From a virus: a stretch of DNA of 37,845 bases. Within the stretch, counting starts at the first letter, position 1, and every line of letters starts with the position of its first letter. The stretch is taken from IMG/VR virus record IMGVR_UViG_3300017971_000149, positions 1-37,845 of that record; one strand, written 5' to 3'. Under the pieces are notes generated by a model. The model ran no database searches and was not told the origin of the DNA. It saw only the letters and a program-made list of their open reading frames with translations. Positions 7,001-12,639 of this stretch are shown in pieces. Both the position numbers and the translations under genes were made by a program.

Positions 7001-7297
7001 TTAATGACCTGTCAGGTCGTCGTAAAGTCTTTCCTGTGCCAGCGTGTGACATTCAGCACAGGGTTCTCCATCGTGTTGCACTTGGACTTCTTCGCAGATG
7101 TCGCAAACCACACGGTAGGTAATGGCGATGATGCTGTTCATGCCATCGTCAGTGGCGCCACAGCTTGGGCATTTGAGTACGAACTCGGCCGGCTCCAAGC
7201 GTGTCTCTTGAAAGACGCACTCGGAATCGGCTTCGTTCTCGTGGAACTCGTTGTTACAGGCTTTGCATTTCAGGTATTCAACTTCCATCGCATCCAT
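7001..7297 (-). CDS. Multi-CxxC zinc-ribbon protein
   Basis: A 98-residue protein with four CxxC pairs (C11/C14, C43/C46, C65/C68, C80/C83) plus C27, enough for two zinc ribbons. The start is ATG 7297, with ATG 7288 as an alternative; both overlap the upstream membrane-protein gene by 11-20 bases. It has no recognisable catalytic motif. It could be a nucleic-acid-binding or transcription-modulating early protein. It is part of a run of small overlapping genes whose order suggests one transcript. Confidence 0.7.
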   Translation of the reverse strand: MDAMEVEYLKCKACNNEFHENEADSECVFQETRLEPAEFVLKCPSCGATDDGMNSIIAITYRVVCDICEEVQVQHDGEPCAECHTLAQERLYDDLTGH

Positions 7298-7496
7298 CCT
7301 TGATCCTCAACCACAACTCCTTGTCGCATTGAGGGATCTTTCGTGGCTGCCATCCTTTTACTTCAACTTGGTTGGCGGCTTCGTATTCTGCGTGGGCCTC
7401 AGCTGCTTCGATGATGACCTTGCACGTAACCCATAGCACCATGACGATAATGATTGCGAGCAGGTGATCTGCCCAATCGGCTTTAATTTTTTTCAT
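7278..7496 (-). CDS. Small single-span membrane protein
   Basis: A 72-residue protein with one clear transmembrane segment (about residues 11-30, HLLAIIIVMVLWVTCKVIIE) after a short basic N-terminus, then a charged domain about 40 residues long. It overlaps the gene on each side (14 bases upstream, 20 downstream). Inner-membrane location is predicted. Small membrane proteins in early phage operons often target host functions, but nothing specific can be said. Confidence 0.65.
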   Translation of the reverse strand: MKKIKADWADHLLAIIIVMVLWVTCKVIIEAAEAHAEYEAANQVEVKGWQPRKIPQCDKELWLRIKDGCDGS

Positions 7497-7689
7497 CGTT
7501 CATCCTCTGAATGATCGCTCGCAATTCTCCACCCTGCATTTTCGCCAGTTTTTCCAGCTTGCGTACCCGACGATTGTAAACGTCGATGCGTTCTTCAATG
7601 CTGTCCATCCATGCGCGTATCTCTTTGCGCTGTTCCGTTAACTCGTCGACTTTCTTGAACAGTTCGGCCCGTTGAATCTCTCCGTTCAT
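7483..7689 (-). CDS. Small coiled-coil protein
   Basis: A 68-residue, highly charged helical protein with heptad-like spacing (AELFKKVDELTEQRKEIRAW, then VYNRRVRKLEKLAK). The start ATG 7689 has GAGGAAACC upstream; an earlier in-frame start lacks a ribosome site. The first 95 bases overlap the 3' end of the winged-helix gene 7595-8017 in another frame, an unusually long overlap. Function unknown; it probably dimerises. Confidence 0.6.
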   Translation of the reverse strand: MNGEIQRAELFKKVDELTEQRKEIRAWMDSIEERIDVYNRRVRKLEKLAKMQGGELRAIIQRMNDEKN

Positions 7690-8017
7690 TGCTGGTTTCC
7701 TCGATGATGATTTCGATTCCGGCAGCAACTCTCTCGCCTGCCGGCGTCAATGAAAATAACCACGGCCTTCTGCCTCGACCAAATGGATCTCGGCCCGTGA
7801 GCTCGATCTCGAGCTTGTCATCGTCGCTGAGTTTTGGAACGGGCGGCGCTTTCCGCTTTTGAATGAGGCCCTTTTGAATGCACAGGGATACCTGTCTGCT
7901 GGCTGATGTGATCGGGCTGTTGCCCTCGTACATCATGTTGATGAGCTGCACAGTGCATGGCTGCATCTGACTGATGGCATAGATCAGTCGCAATTCTGCA
8001 ATTCCGATGTTGAGCAT
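7595..8017 (-). CDS. MarR-like winged-helix protein
   Basis: A 140-residue protein starting at ATG 8017 behind AGAGGAAAG, coupled to the stop of the small HTH gene upstream in a TAATG junction. Residues about 1-110 follow a winged-helix plan: AELRLIYAISQMQPCTVQLINMMYEG (shown in part), SASRQVSLCIQKGLIQKR, and the wing RPWLFSLTPAGERVAAGI. The last about 30 residues are polar and overlap the next gene, so the conserved domain ends before the overlap. A regulator of early phage genes is the likeliest role. Confidence 0.65.
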   Translation of the reverse strand: MLNIGIAELRLIYAISQMQPCTVQLINMMYEGNSPITSASRQVSLCIQKGLIQKRKAPPVPKLSDDDKLEIELTGRDPFGRGRRPWLFSLTPAGERVAAGIEIIIEETSNERRDSTGRTVQESRRVNGTAQRDTRMDGQH

Positions 8018-8154
8018 TAGTCTTTCCTCTCTCGTTCGACCGTGGCCTGGCTGGTGCCAAGCTGTTCGGCCAGTTCTTTGTCCGTCAATCGTGAGGACGG
8101 CCGCAGCATGACCGTCTGCAACCGTCCCCACTCGTCTCTAAGTGTCGTGAACAT
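8017..8154 (-). CDS. Very small helix-turn-helix protein
   Basis: A 45-residue open frame from ATG 8154 to TAA 8017-8019. It contains a convincing helix-turn-helix, LTDKELAEQLGTSQATVERE (residues 23-42). It overlaps the upstream gene by 17 bases and the start of the winged-helix gene by one base (TAATG), so it fits the coupled operon exactly. A complete AAGGAGGTG sits unusually close (2 bases) to the ATG, so initiation may be inefficient or use another codon. It may act as a miniature DNA-binding regulator. Its short length makes it easy to miss. Confidence 0.6.
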   Translation of the reverse strand: MFTTLRDEWGRLQTVMLRPSSRLTDKELAEQLGTSQATVERERKD

Positions 8155-8353
8155 CACCTCCTTTTTCTTGTTGAACAGGTAAAACATCAGATTTCCTCAG
8201 CTCGATACATGGATCAGATTCCATGAGATCGGCGTGTTTGTAGAACGGCGTGAGGTGGCCCCTTAGATACAGAACATGATGCTCTTTTTCGGACACCTCA
8301 ACGTATTCACCCTTGTACATAACAATGGGATTTCCGTTGGCGGCTCGAATCAT
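8138..8353 (-). CDS. Hypothetical early protein
   Basis: A 71-residue protein from ATG 8353, in an ATGA overlap with the upstream gene. It contains two short beta-prone stretches (NPIVMYKGEYVEV, HHVLYLRGHLTPFY) and a charged C-terminus. The longer in-frame extension upstream lies inside the neighbouring gene and is excluded. No family recognised. It is kept because of its coupled start and coding-like composition. Confidence 0.55.
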   Translation of the reverse strand: MIRAANGNPIVMYKGEYVEVSEKEHHVLYLRGHLTPFYKHADLMESDPCIELRKSDVLPVQQEKGGDVHDT

Positions 8354-8793
8354 TCGCAGACAATCTCGTAAACGTCTTGCTCGACCATCTTGGTGCCTAC
8401 CTTGACGCGCTTGCAGACCGTACTGGTGAAGTTGACCCACAAACGAAGCTGCTTGCTCTTATCGAATGGCTCGACATCTTTCTCCCACCAACATGAGAAA
8501 TCGGTGAGCTTGTCGTCTTTGGGCCTGCTGCTTGGTACGTAATTCATGCGACGTAATGCAGCGAATACTCCTTCGAGCGTGTGCTTGTCGCCAGCGAATC
8601 GCAGGTCGAGACACTGATTGGCTGTGTCAATATCATTGCCAACTATCCATGATTTGACAGGCTCCAGTCCTTCTTCGAGCAGCAGGATTTGAGTTGCATA
8701 CTCGTCGATGAATTTGAGTCGCTTTTCATGGCGCTCGTTGGCCTCTTGCAAAGCATTTACGGTGCTGGTTCTGAGGTCTGTGATGATTGACAT
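8350..8793 (-). CDS. Hypothetical early protein, helical N-terminus
   Basis: A 147-residue protein with a helical N-terminal third (residues 1-42, including LQEANERHEKRLKFIDEYAT) and a beta-rich C-terminal half with several Trp and Phe residues (DFSCWWEKDVEPF, LRLWVNFTSTVCKRV). The start ATG 8793 is coupled to the upstream TAA in a TAATG junction, and the stop overlaps the next start. No known domain or catalytic motif is visible. Position suggests an early host-interaction or regulatory gene. Confidence 0.65.
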   Translation of the reverse strand: MSIITDLRTSTVNALQEANERHEKRLKFIDEYATQILLLEEGLEPVKSWIVGNDIDTANQCLDLRFAGDKHTLEGVFAALRRMNYVPSSRPKDDKLTDFSCWWEKDVEPFDKSKQLRLWVNFTSTVCKRVKVGTKMVEQDVYEIVCE

Positions 8794-9002
8794 TACTCTC
8801 TCCTGATATCGACTGTCGCAACGACCATGCCGCTGTCGTCGTTTGCGAGCAGAGTGGTTTTGCCAAGTGCGGCCCCTTTGGCATTAACGGTGGCGTCAAG
8901 GATTAGGCTTTCGATCCTCAACCCGAGCTTGAGCATTTCCTGTTTCCATCCGTCGGGATCGATTGGGAAATGATCGGGGAAAATGTGAATTTCGATGTGC
9001 AT
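8793..9002 (-). CDS. Small hypothetical early protein
   Basis: A 69-residue protein with beta-prone ends (HIEIHIFPDHFP, SGMVVATVDIRRE) and a helix in between. The stop is coupled to the following gene by TAATG, and the start at 9002 shares a base with the RadC-type stop. It is probably a small alpha/beta protein. No family recognised. Confidence 0.6.
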   Translation of the reverse strand: MHIEIHIFPDHFPIDPDGWKQEMLKLGLRIESLILDATVNAKGAALGKTTLLANDDSGMVVATVDIRRE

Positions 9003-9475
9003 TACATGATTCCTCTTGAGGCCAGGGATGTTGCTTGGGTTGCTTTGTGTCCGATGATGAGATGATCGAGAAGTCGAATGTCGATGAGTTCGAGTGCGGC
9101 TTTGATGCGTTTGGTGATTCGTTCGTCTGCCTGTGATGGTTCGGCTACCCCGGACGGGTGATTGTGCGCGAGTATCACGGCGGCTGCGTTTCGCTTGAGC
9201 GCTTCCTTGACTACCTCTCTCGGATAGACACTGGTGCCATCGACTGTGCCGCGGAACAGCTCTTGATAGTCGAGAACGTAGTGCCTGTTGTCGAGGTAGA
9301 TTGCAGAGAATATTTCATGCTCGAGGCCAGCTAGCCTTGCATGAAGAAATTTCTCGGTGTCTTTTGGCGATCGTATTGCAGATCCCACTGTTCCTGCGGT
9401 GCATTGCACATAGTTCTCAGCGATTTCTTCAACTGTCGCCTTTCGATAGCGGCCCTTTACTTTGATGTACAGCAT
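9002..9475 (-). CDS. RadC-type JAMM/MPN domain protein
   Basis: A 157-residue protein with the JAMM metal site of the RadC family: LAHNHPSGVAEPSQAD carries H104, H106, S114 and D117 in the HxHx7Sx2D pattern, with glutamates E52/E54 nearby and the core strand IFSAIYLDNRHYVL. It lacks the N-terminal helix-hairpin-helix domain of chromosomal RadC, as is usual for plasmid and phage copies. The activity of the family is unproven; JAMM sites elsewhere act as metallo-isopeptidases or hydrolases. It belongs to the leftward early operon with the DUF932 gene, a pairing typical of plasmid leading regions. Confidence 0.9.
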   Translation of the reverse strand: MLYIKVKGRYRKATVEEIAENYVQCTAGTVGSAIRSPKDTEKFLHARLAGLEHEIFSAIYLDNRHYVLDYQELFRGTVDGTSVYPREVVKEALKRNAAAVILAHNHPSGVAEPSQADERITKRIKAALELIDIRLLDHLIIGHKATQATSLASRGIM

Positions 9476-9638
9476 TGGCTTGGTCCTTATTGAGTTGTGC
9501 GGCCCGTGTTCTGGCCCACGCTTCGGGATACCTTTCGGTCTTGGTCTGTTTCTGCACGAGCTCGCCTGATTGTCTATCCAGTACGCCCCATTGCTGGTGC
9601 ATTTGGAACGGGATAAATCGAGGCTTATTGCGCGGCAC
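9429..9638 (-). CDS. First gene of leftward early operon, small basic protein
   Basis: A 69-residue, strongly basic and Gln-rich protein. It starts with GTG at 9638, six bases after a strong AGGAGG, so the start is well supported. Its 3' end overlaps the RadC-type gene by 47 bases. The sequence (FQMHQQWGVLDRQSGELVQKQ) resembles small proteins of plasmids that have a WxVxD strand followed by a helical, Arg-rich tail. It heads the leftward operon and so is probably made first after entry. Function unknown. Confidence 0.65.
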   Translation of the reverse strand: MPRNKPRFIPFQMHQQWGVLDRQSGELVQKQTKTERYPEAWARTRAAQLNKDQANAVHQSKGPLSKGDS

Positions 9639-9665
9639 GGAATCCTCCTTTCTGTGAAGTTGATC

Positions 9666-9711
9666 GGCCCTTTAGATTAAGGGAGTGTGGTTGCGGCCCA
9701 TTAGATTCAGG
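9666..9711. repeat. Direct repeat upstream of early operon (candidate operator)
   Basis: GGCCCTTTAGATTAAGG (9666-9682) and GGCCCATTAGATTCAGG (9695-9711) differ at two positions and start 29 bases apart, close to three helical turns. They lie 28-73 bases upstream of the GTG at 9638 on the leftward strand, where promoter or operator sites are expected. The first copy is itself partly palindromic (CCCTT...AAGGG). No good sigma70 -35/-10 pair is visible in this gap, so the repeats may be activator or repressor sites. The rest of 9639-9845 shows no gene. Confidence 0.55.
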
Positions 9712-9845
9712 AGAACCTGGCGAGCGCGCTCTCGGATTTTCAGATTGGAATGCGATTAGGATTGGAAGGCTTGCTGAGACATTGCTGCGAATGAGCTAAG
9801 AGAAAGCTGCGTAGCCTGGGATAAGCTGTAAAGCGAGCGGAGATA

Positions 9846-9887
9846 CAAAAAATGGCTGACGCTCGTCGTCCGTGACGAACGCCAGCC
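9846..9887 (-). terminator. Strong rho-independent terminator (leftward)
   Basis: On the minus strand GGCTGGCGTTCGTC pairs with GACGAGCGTCAGCC (14 pairs including two G-U) around a 6-base loop, followed by ATTTTTTG. It lies 10 bases after the stop of the gene at 9898-10482 and ends its transcript before the early operon promoter region. Confidence 0.9.
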
Positions 9888-9897
9888 GCGTTAAGGA

Positions 9898-10482
9898 TCA
9901 ACCCATCAGAATGTTGAGCGCTTCGTCCGTGGTTGCGACTGCTTCCTGCGTCTTGTCAGGAGCGTTGAAGCGGTAGCCCCGGTGCACACGATGGAGAGCG
10001 TCGAAGATCGGCCCCAGCGCATCTTTGTACTGCTGCTGGACCTGCATCTGCGTCAGCCATCGCAGCGCCTTGGCGTAGGACACTTCGCGATTCGCGTCGT
10101 TCGGGCTGGCCAATATACGATGCGAGGCCGCGATGACGTCCTGCTTCGCCTTTTCAACCGGCGCGGGCTTCATCAGGTTGCTCGACGGATAACCGAGGCA
10201 GCTGTTCTCGACGTACTCGAGTGCGCGGCGATCGACTTCGTGCTGGTCGATTTCGCCCTGCGCTTCCGAGTTATTCGGGAACTTCTTCTGGATGTGCAAC
10301 TCGGCAGCCGACAGCATCGGATCAACCGGAGCAGCGTCGATCCGAGCCTGCAACAGCTTCTCGAAGGCCGTGATCGTCTTGAGCTCGTCTTTCGTGAGCC
10401 CCAACTCGCTGGCCAGATCCGTCGTGTTTGCCTGAGCTTCAACAGCCCGTTCAGATAAGGTTTTTTCCGTTTTCTTGGTCAT
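9898..10482 (-). CDS. Hypothetical helical protein of the control region
   Basis: A 194-residue, almost wholly helical and charged protein. The start is ATG 10482, with GAAGGAC upstream; the in-frame extension to 10659 runs through the inverted-repeat region and is excluded. It contains a possible helix-turn-helix-like segment near the N-terminus (TDLASELGLTKDELKTI) but otherwise no recognisable domain. It stands alone between two leftward terminators, just downstream of an operator-like palindrome and a large inverted repeat. That suggests independent regulation and perhaps a role in control or replication initiation. This role is inference only. Confidence 0.7.
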   Translation of the reverse strand: MTKKTEKTLSERAVEAQANTTDLASELGLTKDELKTITAFEKLLQARIDAAPVDPMLSAAELHIQKKFPNNSEAQGEIDQHEVDRRALEYVENSCLGYPSSNLMKPAPVEKAKQDVIAASHRILASPNDANREVSYAKALRWLTQMQVQQQYKDALGPIFDALHRVHRGYRFNAPDKTQEAVATTDEALNILMG

Positions 10483-10512
10483 GTTACTGAGTCCTTCGTT
10501 AGTTAGAGATGC

Positions 10513-10528
10513 GTGGTCGACTGACCAC
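10513..10528. promoter_or_regulatory. Perfect palindrome upstream of the 194-aa gene
   Basis: GTGGTC-GACT-GACCAC has perfect 6-bp arms and lies 31-46 bases upstream of the ATG at 10482 on the leftward strand. It could be an operator for a dimeric protein or a small hairpin in the mRNA leader. No matching sigma70 boxes were found beside it. Confidence 0.5.
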
Positions 10529-10533
10529 CCGAT

Positions 10534-10629
10534 CCAGCCGCCACACCGGGCTTGACCTGTCAACGCCGCGGCAGCGGCACAAAAAATAAACAAGGACCGT
10601 TGACAGGACAAGAACGGTGTGGCATCTGG
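10534..10629. repeat. 32-bp inverted repeat around an A-rich core
   Basis: The 32 bases at 10598-10629 recur inverted at 10534-10565 with 27 of 32 matches. Each copy reads CGTTGACAGG, then CAAG, CGGTGTGGC and CTGG, with mismatches clustered between these blocks. The 32-base spacer contains an A-rich run (10580-10593). Both copies carry TTGACA, but no matching -10 box follows at normal spacing. The symmetry suggests protein-binding sites controlling the leftward gene, or part of a replication origin. Confidence 0.65.
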
Positions 10630-10639
10630 GCCGCACATA

Positions 10640-10694
10640 CAAAACCCCGGCAGCGCCACCCAGCAGAAATCAACCAGGGCGCCTAGCCGGGGCC
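10640..10694 (-). terminator. Rho-independent terminator (leftward) with no upstream gene
   Basis: On the minus strand CCCCGGC and GCCGGGG form the outer stem and GCGCC/GGCGC an inner one, separated by a small internal loop, and TTTTG follows. No convincing leftward gene lies upstream (10695-11500). The terminator must therefore end either a small RNA or read-through from the strong rightward/leftward control region. Confidence 0.75.
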
Positions 10695-11509
10695 ATAAAC
10701 AATAGCGGCCCAGACTGGTCGGATAAGTGGGCAGTCGGCCCCGCAGCTCTTACTGACGAGTAGGCGAAGCAACGTGACCCAAGAAAACGGAAAAAAACTC
10801 CCTTCTTTCATTGAACGGGCTGATTGAACTCAGCAGCAAACACCGGATTCTGCGCCGAGAGTCTTGGGGCCGAAAGCGCCAGCTCACAGATCACGGGCTT
10901 CGCTAAGAAGCTGCGCAGCGGTCGGCTCGAGGCTGAGCCGATGTTGATTCCGGCTGTCGATGCTCCGAGGCACATCCAGAGGGTCAGAAGTTCCCGATCG
11001 GAAGCGCAGGGCGGGCTTTTTTCGACCAGCACACCGATCGCGCACTCGGGTATGTCGAGGACTTTGCTGCCTCATCCGTCGATATTGCAACCGTCGAAGC
11101 GCGCGCCTCCGGTCAACAGGCGAAGCAGGCTAGTCGCGTCCTCGACATCCCCACCGGCCAGCCCGGCGTCGCGGATCGGCTTTTGGAAGTGGCCTACGAC
11201 TTTAGGCCTGCGGCTGACCAGTCAGGGCCCGCAGCAGACTCTAGATGCGCGGCCGATCAGCGACTCTCCGTGCACCGGGGCTGCCGGTTCGACGTCCCTG
11301 ACAGATATACGAGAAGCAGCGCGCCCGGACGAACGCTCACCTTCACAGGTTGATCTAGCGGCTGGCGTTCAAGGGGACGACGAACAGCGGCAGCCAGTGG
11401 CGATGGATCGTAGCGAGCGACATCTAACGATCGTGAGTCTTTTCGAGCAACGCAAAGACGACAGTCTTTTCCGTCGTCTGCGTAGCGCAGAAATAGCGAA
11501 CTCATTCGT
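10695..11509. other. Long non-coding, structured control region
   Basis: No gene can be supported here. Open frames exist on both strands (the longest 10824-11543, rightward) but are Ser/Arg/Pro-rich, lack ribosome sites and resemble no protein I know. The stretch has many inverted repeats: TCGGCTC/GAGCCGA (about 10922-10941), the cruciform-like CTGCGGCTGAC/GTCAG...CCGCAG (11208-11234), and AGACGAC/GTCGTCT (about 11456-11479). Together with the flanking terminator, DnaA-like boxes and promoter this suggests a regulatory, origin or packaging region, or a structured RNA. Confidence 0.55.
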
Positions 11510-11529
11510 TCATCCACAGCTTATCCACA
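11510..11529 (+). promoter_or_regulatory. Tandem DnaA-box-like sites
   Basis: TTATCCACA at 11521-11529 is a consensus DnaA box, and TCATCCACA at 11510-11518 differs by one base; they are in the same orientation, 11 bases apart. They lie just upstream of the left arm of the 17-bp inverted repeat and the late promoter. As the phage encodes no replication initiator that I can recognise, host DnaA binding here could support replication or regulate the promoter. Confidence 0.6.
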
Positions 11530-11537
11530 GGCTATGT

Positions 11538-11641
11538 GATTGAGAATGTTCGTTATTCAAAGAATGTATTTGACACGAGCATGGCACAGGACTTGTAATT
11601 AACTCAGTTCGCCCGGTATGGTTCAACGAACATTCTCAATC
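11538..11641. repeat. Perfect 17-bp inverted repeat flanking the late promoter
   Basis: GATTGAGAATGTTCGTT at 11538-11554 is exactly repeated in inverse orientation at 11625-11641. The two arms bracket the promoter at 11570-11599, with arm centres 87 bases apart. A further AAGAATGT (11560-11567) resembles half of the site. The arrangement suits cooperative binding or DNA looping by a phage regulator that silences or activates the rightward late transcript. Confidence 0.85.
11570..11599 (+). promoter_or_regulatory. Sigma70-type promoter for the rightward late genes
   Basis: TTGACA (11570-11575) is a perfect -35, and TGTAAT (11594-11599) matches the -10 in five of six positions, with an 18-base spacer. 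Transcription would start near 11606, ahead of the TerS-like gene at 11660. No phage RNA polymerase is encoded, so host RNA polymerase would use this promoter. Confidence 0.8.
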
Positions 11642-11659
11642 CCTGATCGGAGCCACCGG

Positions 11660-12046
11660 ATGTCTCAGCAACGCCTACCTCAAGCGAAGGACGCCGAACG
11701 GCCACTCACCGCAAAGCAGCGGGAACTCGTGGACCTGGTACTGACCACCGGAATGTCGATTAGAGAGTGCGCTGACCACTTAGGCCGAGACGTCTCCAAT
11801 CTCTACCGCGATCTGCGAAAGCCTCACGTTCGCAAATACTTACACGAGCGCACTCTCGAGCATATCGGCGTCCTCGCCCCAATCGCTGCTCGAACGCAGG
11901 GGCAGCTCTTAAGCTCAGACTCGGACCACGTAAGGGCGAGCGTTGCTGAGAACATCCTCGATCGGCACCTCGGCAAGCCCATCGCTCGGGCTCAAGTCCA
12001 GCATCAAGGGTCGGTGAATGTGACGATCGATCTCGGTTCGGACTAG
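11660..12046 (+). CDS. Terminase small subunit-like protein
   Basis: A 128-residue protein with an N-terminal helix-turn-helix (LTAKQRELVDLVLTTGMSIR, then ADHLGRDVSNLYRDLRKPHV, about residues 16-57), a helical middle (VRASVAENILDRHLGK) and a C-terminal strand QGSVNVTIDLG. This plan is typical of small terminase subunits, which recognise the packaging site and feed DNA to TerL. The start ATG 11660 has GGAG 7 bases upstream; ATG 11618 lies only about 12 bases from the predicted transcript start and inside the repeat, and has no ribosome site. It is the first gene of the late transcript, 2.2 kb before TerL. Confidence 0.7.
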   Translation: MSQQRLPQAKDAERPLTAKQRELVDLVLTTGMSIRECADHLGRDVSNLYRDLRKPHVRKYLHERTLEHIGVLAPIAARTQGQLLSSDSDHVRASVAENILDRHLGKPIARAQVQHQGSVNVTIDLGSD

Positions 12047-12205
12047 CACTGACGTCAAACGAAGCCACCCCTGCCATTGAGCTCACAGGTGCTAGGGGGG
12101 TTGAAAACTGCGTTGCCCTTACAGGTATCCCCTCCCATCCACGCACCTTTTGAAAACCCCTTTGTGAAAAAAAGGGCGTATATTTTCCTTTGTGGAGGTG
12201 GTGTT

Positions 12206-12388
12206 ATGAGTGAAATGACTCCGCAGGAAGCGGCAACCAAGTGGTGTCCGTATTATCGTCAGAGCGATCCGCACAGTGATAATCGGGCGGGCAGGTGTTT
12301 GGCTGATGAGTGTGCTGACTGGATTTGGGTGAAGCAGGGGAATCAGCCCCCGGTGAAGGGTTATTGTGGTTTGACCCACCCTGATTGA
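12206..12388 (+). CDS. Small Cys/Trp-rich conserved phage protein
   Basis: A 60-residue protein starting at ATG 12206, 8 bases after GGAGG. It has four cysteines in the order KWCPYYR, GRCLADEC, GYCGL, with Trp residues between (DWIW). I recognise this pattern from small phage proteins with an ending like GYCGL, presumably metal-binding. The in-frame upstream extension has no ribosome site. The 159-base gap before it holds no gene; a CCCTTT/AAAGGG hairpin lies at 12158-12176. Role unknown. Confidence 0.75.
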   Translation: MSEMTPQEAATKWCPYYRQSDPHSDNRAGRCLADECADWIWVKQGNQPPVKGYCGLTHPD

Positions 12389-12425
12389 AGGCAGTATGCT
12401 CCGTGGTGTCGGGGCCGATGGGACA

Positions 12426-12439
12426 GTAAGTACACTTAC
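12426..12439. promoter_or_regulatory. Short perfect palindrome
   Basis: GTAAGT-AC-ACTTAC is a perfect 6-bp inverted repeat with a 2-base centre, between the Cys-rich gene and the terminator at 12456. It could be an operator; no promoter boxes are obvious beside it. Confidence 0.35.
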
Positions 12440-12455
12440 AGATCCCCCCTGAACG

Positions 12456-12494
12456 AAAGAGCTTGCATCCTTGAGGCCCCTCTTTATTTTTTTT
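12456..12494 (+). terminator. Possible rightward terminator or attenuator
   Basis: AAAGAG (12456-12461) can pair with CTCTTT (12480-12485), followed by ATTTTTTTT. The stem is short and A/T-rich with an 18-base loop, so termination would be partial. The Shine-Dalgarno of the next gene (GGAGAG) directly follows the T-run. Confidence 0.5.
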
Positions 12495-12504
12495 GGAGAG
12501 CATC

Positions 12505-12639
12505 ATGCGTGACATGCCGAAGCCGAAGAAGGGCGGCAAGCCGAAGCGGATCAAGACCAAGAATCCTCCGGGTGGTTCCCAGACGCCGGGTGCGAAGGGA
12601 ACGTGGCCCAAGCCGCCGCCCAAGAAGAACCGCAAATGA
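12505..12639 (+). CDS. Small Lys/Pro-rich basic protein
   Basis: A 44-residue protein composed almost entirely of Lys, Pro, Gly and Arg (MRDMPKPKKGG..., ending KPPPKKNRK). It starts at ATG 12505 behind GGAGAG, and its TGA overlaps the next ATG in an ATGA junction. The composition suggests a disordered nucleic-acid-binding peptide. Similar small Lys/Pro-rich proteins occur in phage late operons. Function unknown. Confidence 0.65.
   Translation: MRDMPKPKKGGKPKRIKTKNPPGGSQTPGAKGTWPKPPPKKNRK

Noticed and set aside
10598-10640. Sigma54 or sigma70 promoter in the 32-bp repeat
   Set aside because: TTGACA has no -10 at 16-18 bases, and the GG/GC pair spaced by ten lacks the TTGC element.
10824-11543. 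Long rightward open frame of 239 codons
   Set aside because: No ribosome site, Ser/Arg/Pro-rich out-of-frame-like composition, no recognisable domain, and it runs across inverted repeats and both DnaA-like boxes.
11618-11659. Earlier start of the TerS-like gene at ATG 11618
   Set aside because: Only about 12 bases after the predicted transcript start, no ribosome site, and inside the repeat arm.
12158-12184. Promoter with TATATT upstream of the Cys-rich gene
   Set aside because: No acceptable -35 lies 16-18 bases upstream; the CCCTTT/AAAGGG hairpin explains part of the pattern.
12077-12205. N-terminal extension of the Cys-rich 60-aa protein
   Set aside because: ATG 12206 has a strong GGAGG at proper spacing; upstream residues are unlike the conserved protein.
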